A DNA stretch of 64,000 bases, from NCBI GenBank assembly GCA_963811805.1, contig CAWESU010000001.1:2976001-3040000 (forward strand), given 5' to 3'. The notes under the pieces are model-generated. The model did not search any database and was not told the origin of the DNA. It worked only from the letters and a program-made list of their open reading frames with translations. A program made the translations under genes and the position numbers. Position 1 is the stretch's first letter. Every line of letters starts with the position of its first letter. Origin of the DNA: DAHUXN01 sp963811805. GTDB lineage: Bacteria; Acidobacteriota; Terriglobia; Acidiferrales; UBA7541. Shown here piece after piece: positions 16,934-26,774 of this stretch.

Positions 16934-18676
16934 TTATGCGGCTTCCGCCGTGGGTGCATCTTCGCGGTAATGTTTCCAGCCGCGGAACAAGAAGAGAATG
17001 GCGACAGCCGCGAGGAGGACCAATCCCGTCCGCTCAAGGATCCCAGCGACAAGAATGCCCTTCAGCACAATACCGCCGGCAATGATGGCGAGCAGCAGCA
17101 AAGTCCCGCTCAGAGCGATCAACGCTTTGTCGGAGAGAAGCATCAGGCCGCGCTGGGCAGCGGGATCAGCGGCGCGCCCGGCAGTGCTGTGGCGGACGCC
17201 AAAATCAAAATAGAACAGCAGGCCGACAATCAGCCAAACGAAGAAACGTACCCAGTTCTCGATGGTCAGGCTGGCCATGAGAACAAAACACAAAATCACC
17301 GAAGCGATGGGAATCCAAGGCGAAAAGGGGACGCGGAATCCGCGCGGGCGGTCCGGCTGGCGTTTGCGCAGAATCAGAACTGCGATGGAGACCAGAATGA
17401 AGGCGAAGAGTGTGCCGATGCTGGAGAGGTTGACGAGTGTGCCGATGTCGAAGATTCCGGCCGGAATGGCCACGAAGAATCCGGCAACCCAGGTTGCGAA
17501 ATCGGGTGTGCGAAATGCCCTGTGAACGCGCGAGAATACCGCGGGAAGGAGGCCATCACGGGACATCGCGAACCACACGCGAGCCTGCCCCAGTTGATAG
17601 ACCAGAATCGAGGAAATCATGCCCATCAGCGCGCCAACGGTGACCCAACGGTCAGTAACCTTCAAGCCGATGGCTTGGAGCGCGTTGGCCACCGGCGCGG
17701 CGTTATTTAGGGTGTCCCAACGTTGAACTCCGGTGAGGACCACGGCGACTGCAACATAAAAAATCGCACAGACGAATAGGGAAGCAAGGATTCCGACAGG
17801 AACATCACGCTTGGGATTTCTGCATTCTTCCGCCGCGGTGGAAACCGAGTCAAAGCCAATATAACTGAAAAAAACAATTGCTCCGCCAGTGAGGACACCC
17901 TGAAAACCGTTGGGGAAAAATGGCTTCAGATTTTCGGGGTGAATGTATTTGCTGGCGAACACGCAGAAAATCACGATGGCGAGGAGCTTGATGCCCACCA
18001 TGATGTTGTTCGCCCCTGCCGATTCACGAATGCCGCGTACGAGAAGTATGGTGAGAAACATCACGATGATGAAGCCAAGCAAATTGAAATGCCAGGACCA
18101 GCCGATCATTGGATCGTAGGCAGGAGTACCGAGCGAATCGGGAATGTGGATGTGGAAGGTGTCGAGCAAATTATTAACGTAGGCGGAGAAGCCGACGGCG
18201 ACGGCCATGTTAGAGACGGCGTATTCGAGAATCAGGTCCCAGCCGATGATCCAGGCGATGAATTCACCGAGGGTCGCGTAAGTGTAGGTATAGGCGCTTC
18301 CGGCAATGGGAATCATGGAGGCGAGCTCCGCATAGCACAAACCTGCCAGCCCGCAAATCAGCGCGACGGCAAAAAACGAAACCGCGATGCCAGGCCCAGC
18401 ACCAGGGCGACCATTAACAAGGACGTGCGTGCCGTGCATCAGGACACTGAGCAGCGGCGCTTGCAAGATCGAGGGGTAGCGGTCCACTTCACCAGCGGCG
18501 GCGGTACCGGTGGTGACGAAGATGCCGCTTCCAATGATGGCGCCTATTCCAAGGGCGGTGAGGCTGAACCAGCCGAGGGTTTTCTTCAGGCGTTTGGAAG
18601 GCTCATCGGCGTCGGAGATGAGCTGGTCGATGCTCTTGGTCCGGAAGAGCTGCTGATTCATCTGTTCAAGGGCCAC
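16934..18676 (-). CDS. APC-family amino acid permease
   Basis: An inner-membrane transporter of about 580 residues with at least twelve hydrophobic segments. The first helix carries the substrate-binding GIGAIIGSGIFVTTGTAA, followed by CYAELASMIPIAGSAYTYTYATLGE, both diagnostic of cationic-amino-acid-type APC transporters (YfnA/CAT-like), and ANSIMVG-like loops further on. Two extra C-terminal helices follow an amphipathic stretch. I place the start at the GTG at 18676, which has GAGGG upstream, rather than at the ATG at 18661 with no ribosome site; the frame is open to 18742. It ends nine bases before the deaminase gene and may share its transcript. Confidence 0.88.
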   Translation of the reverse strand: MALEQMNQQLFRTKSIDQLISDADEPSKRLKKTLGWFSLTALGIGAIIGSGIFVTTGTAAAGEVDRYPSILQAPLLSVLMHGTHVLVNGRPGAGPGIAVSFFAVALICGLAGLCYAELASMIPIAGSAYTYTYATLGEFIAWIIGWDLILEYAVSNMAVAVGFSAYVNNLLDTFHIHIPDSLGTPAYDPMIGWSWHFNLLGFIIVMFLTILLVRGIRESAGANNIMVGIKLLAIVIFCVFASKYIHPENLKPFFPNGFQGVLTGGAIVFFSYIGFDSVSTAAEECRNPKRDVPVGILASLFVCAIFYVAVAVVLTGVQRWDTLNNAAPVANALQAIGLKVTDRWVTVGALMGMISSILVYQLGQARVWFAMSRDGLLPAVFSRVHRAFRTPDFATWVAGFFVAIPAGIFDIGTLVNLSSIGTLFAFILVSIAVLILRKRQPDRPRGFRVPFSPWIPIASVILCFVLMASLTIENWVRFFVWLIVGLLFYFDFGVRHSTAGRAADPAAQRGLMLLSDKALIALSGTLLLLAIIAGGIVLKGILVAGILERTGLVLLAAVAILFLFRGWKHYREDAPTAEAA

Positions 18677-18761
18677 CGTCCCTCTACGGCAAGGGCAGCA
18701 CTCTACATTGAGCCGCTTTTGTGCGCAACGGCTGCGATGCACGGGCCTTCGCTTTGGTAGC

Positions 18762-20960
18762 CTAAACGATTTGCAGGTGGGCGTAGCGTTCGATGAACTT
18801 TTTGGTGCCGTAATCGCGGAAGCTGACGGTCAGGCGGCGGTCGTCGCCGTCGTCTTCAATCTTCAAAATGGTTCCGATGCCGAAGGAGGGGTGGCGGACG
18901 CGCGCACCGATCAGGCGATTGGCCGTTCCGCCGGATGCGGAAGCCGCAGCAGAACGCGCGGCGGGTTTCTTAGCGCGGCGGAACTGCGATTCGTAGTAGT
19001 CGGGATCGGGTTCGTAGCGGCGGGTTTCGCCAGGTTCCGCCAGCGAGCCATGGGCGGCCTCGACGAGATCGCCCGGCACCTCGGCCAAAAAACGCGAGGG
19101 AGCGGCGGCGGCGAGATCGGCGTTGGCCCACGAGCGGCGATAGACGGCCCGAGAAAGCGCGAGGGTACGCTTGGCGCGGGTCATGCCCACATAGCAGAGG
19201 CGGCGCTCTTCTTCGACGTCATTGTCGTTATTCATGGAGCGGCCGTGGGGCAGGAGACCCTCTTCCAGGCCGGCGAGGAAGACGTGGTCGAATTCGAGGC
19301 CCTTGGCGCTGTGCAGGGTCATCAAGGAAACGGGGATGCTTTGGTCGAACTCGTCGGTGTCGCTGACGAGTGAGGCCCGGTCGAGGACATCCTCGATGGT
19401 TTCGCCTTGCTCGATAGCCTCGGCGATGGCGTTGGAGAGTTCGCGGAGGTTGTCGGCGCGGGAGGAATTGTCGAGGTGATCTTGCTGTTCCGCCCAATCG
19501 AGGTAGCCGGTGCGGCTGAGAATCACTTCCAGAATTTCGCCGGGATTCTTGTTGGCGCATTCTTCCGTAAAGTTCAGAACCATCTGACGAAAATCGGTGA
19601 GGGCGGAGGCGCCGCGGACTTTCTGAGCGGCGAGAAGGGGAACAGCCTGCCAGAGCGACACATTGGATTCACGAGAGACCGCGCGCAGAGAATCGATGGT
19701 GACTTTGCCGATGCCGCGCGGCGGAACGTTGAGGACGCGCAGCAGGGCCACATCGTCGTCTGGGTGAAACAGCAGGCGGACGTAGGCCAGAGCGTCCTTC
19801 ACTTCGGCGCGCTGGTAGAAACTGAATCCGCCGACGACGCGATAGCGAACGCCGATGCGGCGAAGTGTCTCTTCAAACGGCCGCGATTGCGCGGAGGTGC
19901 GGTACAGCACGGCCAGGGTAAAACGTGGGTCTTCGCGGAGGCGGCTGGCAATTTCACCGCCGATGTATTCGGCTTCATCGGAGGCGTCGCGAGCTTCGTA
20001 ATACTTCAGCAACTTGCCTGAGCCGAGGGTCGCTTTCAGGTCTTTGCCGAGGCGAGTGCGATTGTGGCTGACAACGCCGCCGGCGGCGTCGAGAATCACC
20101 TGCGTGGAGCGGTAGTTTTCCTCCAGACGAATAGTTCGGGCGCCCGGGAAATCGCTGAGGAATCGCTGAAAATTGCCGCTGACGGCGCCGCGCCAGCTGT
20201 AAATGGACTGATCTTCGTCGCCGACGACGCAGACGTTGCGTTCTTTTCCAGCAAGCAGGCGAACCAGTTCTTCCTGCGAGGCGTTGGTGTCCTGAAATTC
20301 GTCTACTTGGATGAAGCGCAATTGCTCGGACCAGCGCGCGCGCACTTGCGTGTTCTCCCGCAGGAGGGCGACGGCACGCAGGAGCAGGTCGTCGAAATCG
20401 AGCGCCGCCGATTTGCGGAGGATCGATTCGTATTCGCGATAGACGGCGGCAGCTTTTCTGCCAAAAGGATCGAAGGCCTCCGCTTCCATTTCATCGGGAG
20501 ATATATTGTGGTTTTTGGCGTGGCTGATGCGGTCGCGCAACGGGCGCGGCGCAAGCTCTTTCTCCAGGAACTTCAAATTTTGCAGAGCGAGCTTGACGGC
20601 GCGGGTCTGGTCGTCGTCATCGTAAATGGCAAAGGACCTGGAAAGGCCGGCGCTGGGGGCTTCGCGGCGCAGCAGGCGCGCGCAGAAAGAGTGAAAGGTC
20701 GAGATCCAGATATCCGAAGCGTCGCGTCCGCTGGAGCGAACCAGGTCGGCGATGCGGCGGCGCATCTGTTCGGCCGCTTTGTTGGTGAACGTGACGGCCA
20801 AAATGTTCCGTCCGGGGATTCCTTGCTCGATGAGATAAGCGACACGATAAGTGATGACGCGCGTCTTTCCCGTGCCGGCGCCGGCGAGCACAAGCACGGA
20901 TCCGTTAGTGGCCGTGACTGCTTCGCGTTGCCGAGGATTTAGTTCGTCGAGGAGCGCCAT
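18762..20960 (-). CDS. pcrA: UvrD/PcrA/Rep-type superfamily 1 DNA helicase
   Basis: A 3'-5' helicase for repair and replication restart, 732 residues. Motifs in order: Q-motif LNPRQREAV, Walker A AGAGTGKT, TFHSFCARLLR, DDLL, Walker B VDEFQDTN, GDEDQSIYSWRGA, LEENYRST, HSAKGLEFDHVFL and YVGMTRAKRTL. The C-terminal 50 residues (GARVRHPSFGIGTILK onward) form the Tudor-like domain found in PcrA/UvrD that contacts RNA polymerase in studied members. This favours the PcrA/UvrD subgroup over Rep. Confidence 0.95.
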   Translation of the reverse strand: MALLDELNPRQREAVTATNGSVLVLAGAGTGKTRVITYRVAYLIEQGIPGRNILAVTFTNKAAEQMRRRIADLVRSSGRDASDIWISTFHSFCARLLRREAPSAGLSRSFAIYDDDDQTRAVKLALQNLKFLEKELAPRPLRDRISHAKNHNISPDEMEAEAFDPFGRKAAAVYREYESILRKSAALDFDDLLLRAVALLRENTQVRARWSEQLRFIQVDEFQDTNASQEELVRLLAGKERNVCVVGDEDQSIYSWRGAVSGNFQRFLSDFPGARTIRLEENYRSTQVILDAAGGVVSHNRTRLGKDLKATLGSGKLLKYYEARDASDEAEYIGGEIASRLREDPRFTLAVLYRTSAQSRPFEETLRRIGVRYRVVGGFSFYQRAEVKDALAYVRLLFHPDDDVALLRVLNVPPRGIGKVTIDSLRAVSRESNVSLWQAVPLLAAQKVRGASALTDFRQMVLNFTEECANKNPGEILEVILSRTGYLDWAEQQDHLDNSSRADNLRELSNAIAEAIEQGETIEDVLDRASLVSDTDEFDQSIPVSLMTLHSAKGLEFDHVFLAGLEEGLLPHGRSMNNDNDVEEERRLCYVGMTRAKRTLALSRAVYRRSWANADLAAAAPSRFLAEVPGDLVEAAHGSLAEPGETRRYEPDPDYYESQFRRAKKPAARSAAASASGGTANRLIGARVRHPSFGIGTILKIEDDGDDRRLTVSFRDYGTKKFIERYAHLQIV

Positions 20961-20994
20961 AATTTGGGTTAGAGAATTTTTCGATTAAGAATGA

Positions 20995-21023
20995 ATCTTA
21001 GCTGAGCGCAGTCGATTCAGCAA
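20995..21023 (-). promoter_or_regulatory. Candidate sigma-70-like promoter for the helicase gene
   Basis: On the minus strand TTGCTG (21018-21023) and TAAGAT (20995-21000) are separated by 17 bases, with the helicase ATG about 35 bases further on. Each box has two to three mismatches to consensus, so this is only a suggestion. Confidence 0.28.
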
Positions 21024-21047
21024 ATCGCAGGTGAACGGTCTTCTTGC

Positions 21048-21686
21048 TTACTGCGGATGCTTGTGCGCGAGAGGGACCTCGAAATAAATCATTTCATTAT
21101 CCGAGGCGACGGACTTCACGTCGGGAACGTATAGAGAGGCGTAGGAGACGACCTTGAAATCGCCGCTCACGTCGAAGAAAACGAAGCCATGAACGCTGCC
21201 GCTTGGCGGGACCACATCGGCCTGCAAGACCATCGGCTGTAATTTGGCTTCGGCGTCGCGGACCTTGCTGTCCTCGCCGGGCGCTCCGAGGGACGGGAGC
21301 CGGTGAGGAAATGGAAGAGACGGCCCCCTCGGATGAGCGATTTCCTTCGCGGCTTCGTCGAGAGTGAGCATCGGCAGGTGAAGGCGCTGGCCGTCGGGAC
21401 TATCGACGTCGAGGCGAACGGTGGACAAATCGACGTGAACCGGATACGTCGTCTCATTTTTCAGAAGCACGTCGACGGCCAGAAGGCCGGCTTTGTACGG
21501 ATCCGCTTTTGCGAACTTGTCTTTTGTGCGGGCTGGGTCCGAATAGGCGTCGGCGGCAACGGTAAAACCTTCGTGGCTGTCCTTCGCCGTCCAGGTGGAA
21601 GGTGTAGAAGGAATGGGTTGTGGCAGCTGAGCTGCCGCCGTGGCGACGACGACCAGGCTGGCGAGCAACAATGGAGCGGGCTTCAT
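21048..21686 (-). CDS. Secreted protein of unknown function
   Basis: A 212-residue protein with a signal peptide (PLLLASLVVVATAAAQ). The mature part has phrases such as FTVAADAYSDPARTKDKF, VLLKNETTYPVHVDLSTVRLDV and VHGFVFFDVSGDF, giving the look of an Ig-like beta-sandwich of the DUF4352-type (telokin-like) class in which a bulky domain describes effects on secreted or membrane ligands. I cannot assign it to a family with confidence. No catalytic motif is evident. It is divergent from waaA across a 116-base gap. Confidence 0.65.
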   Translation of the reverse strand: MKPAPLLLASLVVVATAAAQLPQPIPSTPSTWTAKDSHEGFTVAADAYSDPARTKDKFAKADPYKAGLLAVDVLLKNETTYPVHVDLSTVRLDVDSPDGQRLHLPMLTLDEAAKEIAHPRGPSLPFPHRLPSLGAPGEDSKVRDAEAKLQPMVLQADVVPPSGSVHGFVFFDVSGDFKVVSYASLYVPDVKSVASDNEMIYFEVPLAHKHPQ

Positions 21687-21747
21687 TTCCTGCCCATAGA
21701 TGCAATTGCCATAGGAAACGTTGTGGGTTTCAGCTGTCCAATAACAC

Positions 21748-21753
21748 TATAAT
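21748..21753 (+). promoter_or_regulatory. Candidate -10 box for the LPS core operon
   Basis: A perfect TATAAT, about 50 bases upstream of the waaA ATG and in the divergent gap with the secreted-protein gene. No good -35 box is seen at the right distance (TTGTGG at 21721 is too far), so the promoter would depend on an activator or an extended -10. Confidence 0.4.
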
Positions 21754-21802
21754 ACCGATCTTGCAGCGGGCTGTCTTTTCTGGAGCAGCCGGCCCCCACC
21801 TC

Positions 21803-23122
21803 ATGTACTTTTTGTATAGCGCAGTGACGGCAATTGCTATGGTGCTGCTCGCGCCATACTTCGCGCTGCAAGGGCTCCGGCGCGGGAAATATCTGGGCAA
21901 TTTTCGGCAGCGCATGGGCTATCTGCCGGAGGGGCTGGCGCGCGATGTGCCAGCGCGCGCATCGATTTGGGTGCATGCTGTGTCCGTGGGTGAAGTGCTG
22001 GCGAGTAAGCCGGTTGTCGATGGGTTAAAGAATCGATTCCCGGAGCGTCCGATTTTTCTTTCCACCACGACGGCGACCGGGCAGCAGCTCGCTCGAGAGC
22101 GAATTCGCAGCGCGGAGGGGGTTTTTTATTTTCCGTTTGACTGGCGCGCGCCGATTCGGCGTGCGTTTGGGAAAATCCAGCCGGCGCTTGTGGTGATTCT
22201 GGAAACGGAAATCTGGCCGAACTTCATGCGCGAGGCGGAGCGTGCGGGTGTCCCGGTAGTGTTCGTCAACAGCCGAATTTCAGAGCGATCGATTGGCCGA
22301 TTCCGCCGGTTTCAACGATTCATTGGCGGATTTTTCAGGCGCGTTCTGAAAAGCGCCGAGCTTTTCCTGGCGCAAAGCGCGGAGGATGCGGGCCGGCTGA
22401 AGGAAATGGGTGCGCCCGAAGAGAGAGTTGAGATCACCGGGAATTTGAAGTACGACCTTGAGCCGCCGGGACAAAGTGCGTTTGGCGAGTGGCTCGCGAA
22501 GCAAATCGCGAGCCAGGAGCGCTGGCCGATATTTTTGGCCGGCAGCGTCGTTGAAGGCGAGGAAGAAGCCGTGCTGGCGGCGTATGACATCGTGCAGCGG
22601 AAGTGGCGCCGGGCGCTGCTGGTGCTGGCGCCGCGAAAGCCGGAGAGATTTGACGCGGCCGCGGCAGTGGCGAAAGAGTGCGGCTGGACGGTCGTCCGGC
22701 GCAGCGCGGTCGATCTGAGCGCGCCGCTCGACGAAAACTGTGATGTAGTGATTCTCGATTCCATCGGCGAGCTTGCCGGGCTTTATGCTCTGGGAGATGC
22801 GGTCTTTGTCGGCGGATCGCTGGTTCCGTCGGGAGGGCACAACATTTTGGAGCCCGCGTGGTTTTGCAAAGTTCCCGTTTTTGGCCCGTCGATGGAGAAC
22901 TTCGGGGACATTGCGGCGCGATTTTCCAGCATGGGTGCGGGGATTCAAGTGGCCAGTGGCGAAAGGCTCGGCAAGGCATGGGTGGAATTGATCAGCGACT
23001 CGGCCCGACGCGAACAGATGGGGCGAAAAGCGCGCGCCTTGGTGGAGGCGAATCGCGGCGCATCGACTCGGTCGCTGGAGCGAATCGCTCAGGTTGTTGA
23101 AGCGACACGGGGCGACGAGTGA
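21803..23122 (+). CDS. waaA: Kdo transferase (3-deoxy-D-manno-octulosonic acid transferase)
   Basis: WaaA attaches Kdo to lipid A (or its precursor lipid IVA) at the inner face of the inner membrane. The ATG at 21803 gives 439 residues with the expected N-terminal membrane anchor (FLYSAVTAIAMVLLAPYFALQ), then IWVHAVSVGEV, STTTATGQQLAR, VILETEIWPNF and FVNSRISERS; the GT-B C-terminal lobe has FVGGSLVPSGGHNILEPAW. The frame is open upstream from 21620 but without support. It is the first gene of an operon whose starts overlap the preceding stops. Confidence 0.95.
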   Translation: MYFLYSAVTAIAMVLLAPYFALQGLRRGKYLGNFRQRMGYLPEGLARDVPARASIWVHAVSVGEVLASKPVVDGLKNRFPERPIFLSTTTATGQQLARERIRSAEGVFYFPFDWRAPIRRAFGKIQPALVVILETEIWPNFMREAERAGVPVVFVNSRISERSIGRFRRFQRFIGGFFRRVLKSAELFLAQSAEDAGRLKEMGAPEERVEITGNLKYDLEPPGQSAFGEWLAKQIASQERWPIFLAGSVVEGEEEAVLAAYDIVQRKWRRALLVLAPRKPERFDAAAAVAKECGWTVVRRSAVDLSAPLDENCDVVILDSIGELAGLYALGDAVFVGGSLVPSGGHNILEPAWFCKVPVFGPSMENFGDIAARFSSMGAGIQVASGERLGKAWVELISDSARREQMGRKARALVEANRGASTRSLERIAQVVEATRGDE

Positions 23123-24150
23123 CGCTGACTGAATCGCTTCTGTGGCCAGTGTCAGTTGTTTACGGTACGGCTGGTTGGCTGCGTGCGCGGAGCTACCGCG
23201 CTGGAATACTTCGGCGGAGGAGGTTGAACGGCATTGTTGTGAGCGTCGGGAACATTACCACGGGCGGGACGGGGAAAACGCCGATGGTGCTTTGGGTTGC
23301 GCAGCGATTTTTGGAGATCGGCAAGAAGGTGGGAGTATTGTCACGAGGATATCGGCCTTTGCCGGAGCAGCCGGGAGTTGGCGGCGACGCAGGCGCGCAA
23401 GGATGGAATGACGAAGTGGCGTTGCTTCACGGCAGGCTCGGCGAACGCGTGGAGCTGGGAACCGGCGCGGAGCGTTATGAAAAGGGAAGGGAACTCGAGA
23501 AGCGCGGGATCGACTGTTTCGTTTTGGACGATGGATTTCAATATTTGCAGCTGGCTCGGGATGTGGATGTGGTCATGATTGATGCCGCGAATCCGTTTGG
23601 AGGCGGACACGTATTGCCCTCGGGAAGGCTTCGCGAGCCTATCTCGGCACTGCGACGGGCGGATATCGTGGTGATCCATCGAACGGAGGAGCGCGTGCCA
23701 GCGATTGAGGCCGTGGTTCGGAGGTACACGGCCGCGCCGATCTATTTTTCGCAAACGAAACTCTTGGGACTGGAAGCGCATCGAAGAGGCGAGGTCGCAG
23801 CGGCGTTCGCTCAGGGGCGGAAGTTCTTTGCGTTTTGTGGAATCGGCAACCCTTCCGCATTTTTCGCTGACCTTAAGAATTGGGGTGTCGCGGTTATCGG
23901 ACGCGACAGTTTTCGCGACCATCACCGGTATACGGAACACGACATGTTGCGTTTGGAAGAGCAGGCGGCTGCGGCCGGCGCCGATGCGCTTATTTGTACG
24001 GAAAAAGATGTTTATGATTTGCCTCGAGATGCCACGACGCACGTGCCGATTATTTTCTGCAGGATTGGATTGCAATTCAACGACGAAGAAGGTTTGTGGC
24101 GCTCGATTGTGCAGGTGATTGCAAGCAGGAAGTCTGGAAGAATGGCATGA
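23119..24150 (+). CDS. lpxK: Tetraacyldisaccharide 4'-kinase
   Basis: LpxK phosphorylates the 4' position of the lipid A disaccharide using ATP. It has 343 residues; the Walker A is VSVGNITTGGTGKTP, and the second block is VLSRGYRP; the catalytic Asp and neighbours are in FVLDDGFQYLQLARDVDVVMID. The GTG start overlaps the waaA stop (GTGA), so translation is coupled. Finding lpxK directly after waaA fits a lipid A/core assembly operon. Confidence 0.95.
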   Translation: MTLTESLLWPVSVVYGTAGWLRARSYRAGILRRRRLNGIVVSVGNITTGGTGKTPMVLWVAQRFLEIGKKVGVLSRGYRPLPEQPGVGGDAGAQGWNDEVALLHGRLGERVELGTGAERYEKGRELEKRGIDCFVLDDGFQYLQLARDVDVVMIDAANPFGGGHVLPSGRLREPISALRRADIVVIHRTEERVPAIEAVVRRYTAAPIYFSQTKLLGLEAHRRGEVAAAFAQGRKFFAFCGIGNPSAFFADLKNWGVAVIGRDSFRDHHRYTEHDMLRLEEQAAAAGADALICTEKDVYDLPRDATTHVPIIFCRIGLQFNDEEGLWRSIVQVIASRKSGRMA

Positions 24151-25181
24151 AAATTCTGGTGCGCGCGACAAATTGGGTCGGTGACGCAATCATGTCGATT
24201 CCTGCGCTGTACGCGATTCGGCGGCGCTGGCCCGAGGCGCGAATCACGATTCTGGCGCGGTCATGGGTCGCCGAGTTGTATAGCGGGCAGCCGTTTGTAG
24301 ATCGTGTGATGCCTCTCAATGTGCCTTCGCGCAGCCCAATGGCCATGGAGCGAGCGGCGCGCGAGCTTGGCCAAGAGCAGTTTGACTGCGCGATTCTGTT
24401 GCAAAATGCGTTTTCGGCTGCGTGGCTCGTCTGGCGCGCGAGAATTCCGCAGCGCATCGGCTACGCGCGCGATGGGCGCGGGGTTCTCTTGAGCAAAGCG
24501 ATCGCTGTGCCTAGAAAGGGCGAGATACCGGCGCACGAACTGTTTTACTACTTGGAACTGCTGCGCCGCGCGGGATGGCTGGAGAGCATTCCGGAAGCGA
24601 TGCAGATTTCCTTGAATCTCAGTGCTGGCGCTGCGGAAGCTGCTGAGGTGCGGCTGCGCGAAGCGGGCGTGCGCCCTGAAGCGAAGCGAATCGCGCTTGC
24701 ACCAGGGGCGGCTTACGGCTCCGCGAAATGTTGGCCACCGGAGCGATTCGCGGCGGTCGCGGACGCGCTCGTTGCTGAGTTTGGCGCGGATGTGATACTT
24801 TTCGGCGCGACCTCAGAACAGGGGATTTGCCGCCAAATCGCTGAGCGAATGCGCCATCGTCCCGTAATCCTGGCAGGCCAGACGTCGATCGGTGAGCTTC
24901 CCGCGTTTTTTTCGCGCTGCAGTCTTTTTGTCGGGAACGATTCGGGAGCGATGCACGTCGCCGCCGCGGTCGGCGTGCCGGTGGTGGCTGTTTTCGGGTC
25001 TACGGATCCGCAAGGCACTGCGCCGGTGACTTTCCGGAAAAATCTGATCCAGCATCAGGTGGCGTGCAGCCCGTGTTTCTTGCGCGAGTGTCCAATCGAC
25101 CATCGCTGCATGCTGCGCGTTCCTGTGAAGGATGTTCATGACGCCGCGGCGAAGTGCCTAGAGCAGGTGCCGATTGCCTGA
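24147..25181 (+). CDS. waaF: ADP-heptose:LPS heptosyltransferase II
   Basis: A GT9-family heptosyltransferase of 344 residues that adds the second L-glycero-D-manno-heptose to the inner core. MKILVRATNWVGDAIMSIPAL is the classic N-terminus; the C-terminal lobe has APGAAYGSAKCWPPERFA and FVGNDSGAMHVAAAVGVPVVAVFGSTDP. CSPCFLRECPIDHRCM near the end is typical of WaaF. The frame is open from 24096, but the ATG at 24147 overlaps the lpxK stop (ATGA), which decides the start. Confidence 0.94.
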   Translation: MKILVRATNWVGDAIMSIPALYAIRRRWPEARITILARSWVAELYSGQPFVDRVMPLNVPSRSPMAMERAARELGQEQFDCAILLQNAFSAAWLVWRARIPQRIGYARDGRGVLLSKAIAVPRKGEIPAHELFYYLELLRRAGWLESIPEAMQISLNLSAGAAEAAEVRLREAGVRPEAKRIALAPGAAYGSAKCWPPERFAAVADALVAEFGADVILFGATSEQGICRQIAERMRHRPVILAGQTSIGELPAFFSRCSLFVGNDSGAMHVAAAVGVPVVAVFGSTDPQGTAPVTFRKNLIQHQVACSPCFLRECPIDHRCMLRVPVKDVHDAAAKCLEQVPIA

Positions 25182-25743
25182 GGCCACGAGGAGACGCGCC
25201 GTGTTTCTGGATCGCGACGGCACGATCTCCGAGGAGATGGGCTATGCGAACCATTTGAGCCGCTTTTTGATTTTTCCGTATGCCGCGGCGGCGATTCGGC
25301 GATTGAACAAGGCCGGACTGCCAGTGATTGTGGTGACGAATCAGTCGGGCGCGGCGCGGGGCTTTTTCCCGGAGTCGCTGATTGAAGAGATTCACGCCAA
25401 GATGGAAGCTGAACTTGCGGTCGGAGGGGCGCGTGTAGACGGCATTTATTATTGCCCGCACATTCGCGACGACAACTGCAATTGTCGCAAGCCTCTGCCG
25501 GGCATGCTGGAGCGCGCGGCCGCCGAGCACAATCTCGAGCTCAAAGGCTCGGTGCTTGTGAGCGATCGTTATGATGACATCGCCATGGCGCACGCTGCGG
25601 GGTGCACGGGCATTCTGGTGCTTTCGGGATACGGGCGTGGCGAACATCAGTGGAATCGGCACGGATGGCCGAGCCAGCCCGATTCGGTGGTCGAGAATTT
25701 GAAAGAGGCAGTCGACTTGATTTGCGAAACGGTGAAGAAATGA
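25174..25743 (+). CDS. gmhB: D-glycero-D-manno-heptose 1,7-bisphosphate phosphatase
   Basis: A HAD-superfamily phosphatase of 189 residues in ADP-heptose synthesis. Motif I is VFLDRDGTI, motif II TNQSGAARG, and the zinc loop typical of GmhB reads CPHIRDDNCNC. Motif IV is VSDRYDDIAMAHAAG, a slight variant of the usual GDxxxD. The TTG start overlaps the waaF stop by eight bases. The next gene (heptose kinase) supplies its substrate. Confidence 0.9.
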   Translation: MPEATRRRAVFLDRDGTISEEMGYANHLSRFLIFPYAAAAIRRLNKAGLPVIVVTNQSGAARGFFPESLIEEIHAKMEAELAVGGARVDGIYYCPHIRDDNCNCRKPLPGMLERAAAEHNLELKGSVLVSDRYDDIAMAHAAGCTGILVLSGYGRGEHQWNRHGWPSQPDSVVENLKEAVDLICETVKK

Positions 25744-26774
25744 CCGTCAGGAAGGCTGGACAGTCCGGCGCGGTTGACCTGTCGCGCTTGCTGGAGCTGA
25801 TCGCGTCGTTCCCGCGCCAGACGATGACCGTCATCGGCGACTTTGTTGTGGACGAGTACGTTACAGGTGAGATTTCACGGATCTCTCGCGAGGCGCCAGT
25901 GCTCATTCTGCGCCATCGGAAAACAGAAATTGTTCCGGGCGGCGGTGCCAATGCGGCGAATAATCTGGTGGAGCTGGGAGCCCGCGTGCTGCCCGTGGGC
26001 GCAGTGGGAGACGACGCGGCGGGCAATGCGCTCATCGATTATTTTCGCGCCAAGAATGTAAATGTGTCGGGCATAATCCGTGCGCGCCACACAAAAACCA
26101 CGACCAAGACGCGTTTTCTTGCACGATGGTCGCACACTGCGCGCCAACAGGTTTTGCGCGTGGATCGCGAGGCGAGCGGGCCTTTGTCCGAAAGCGTTAC
26201 GAAGCAGATCGGACGGAAAGCGCGGACTTTCATTGCAAGATCGGATGGCGTGCTCGTTTCTGACTACGGCACTGGCTCCGTGACACCGGATTCATTGAAA
26301 GGCATGAAAGCGAAAGTGGCGACACTCGATTCGCGTTACCGTTTGCTGGATTATCGCGGTGGGGGGTTCACAGCGGCCACGCCAAATGAACCGGAGCTGG
26401 AAGCGTTGTACCACGCGCAAATCGGAGACGACGAAAAGCAACTCGAAATGCTTGGCCAGCGCACGTTGCGGGCGCTCGGTTTGCGGGCGTTGCTGGTGAC
26501 GCGCGGCAAGGAGGGAATGGTATTGTTCGAACGCGCGAAGCCGCCGCATCGCATTGCGGTGTATGGCGCGGACGACGCGGTGGACGTGACCGGCGCCGGC
26601 GATACGGTGATCGCCGTGTTTACGCTGGCGCTGGCCGCGGGAGCTTCGTTCGTCGAAGCGGCGCACTTGGCCAACTATGGCGGCGGCATCGTGGTGATGA
26701 AGCGCGGCACGGCGACGGTGTCGCGCGCCGAACTGGAAGCAGTCGTCCGCGGTGAGGCCAGCACGAGCGCATGA
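25740..26774 (+). CDS. rfaE1: D-glycero-beta-D-manno-heptose-7-phosphate kinase
   Basis: A PfkB-family sugar kinase of 344 residues corresponding to the N-terminal half of HldE; it phosphorylates heptose 7-phosphate at C1. Landmarks are VIGDFVVDEYVTGEISRISREAP, VPGGGANAANNLVELGA, the ATP-site TPNEPELEA and the catalytic DVTGAGDTVIAVF. The ATG overlaps the gmhB stop (ATGA). In many proteobacteria this domain is fused to the adenylyltransferase; here the two are separate adjacent genes. Confidence 0.93.
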   Translation: MTVRKAGQSGAVDLSRLLELIASFPRQTMTVIGDFVVDEYVTGEISRISREAPVLILRHRKTEIVPGGGANAANNLVELGARVLPVGAVGDDAAGNALIDYFRAKNVNVSGIIRARHTKTTTKTRFLARWSHTARQQVLRVDREASGPLSESVTKQIGRKARTFIARSDGVLVSDYGTGSVTPDSLKGMKAKVATLDSRYRLLDYRGGGFTAATPNEPELEALYHAQIGDDEKQLEMLGQRTLRALGLRALLVTRGKEGMVLFERAKPPHRIAVYGADDAVDVTGAGDTVIAVFTLALAAGASFVEAAHLANYGGGIVVMKRGTATVSRAELEAVVRGEASTSA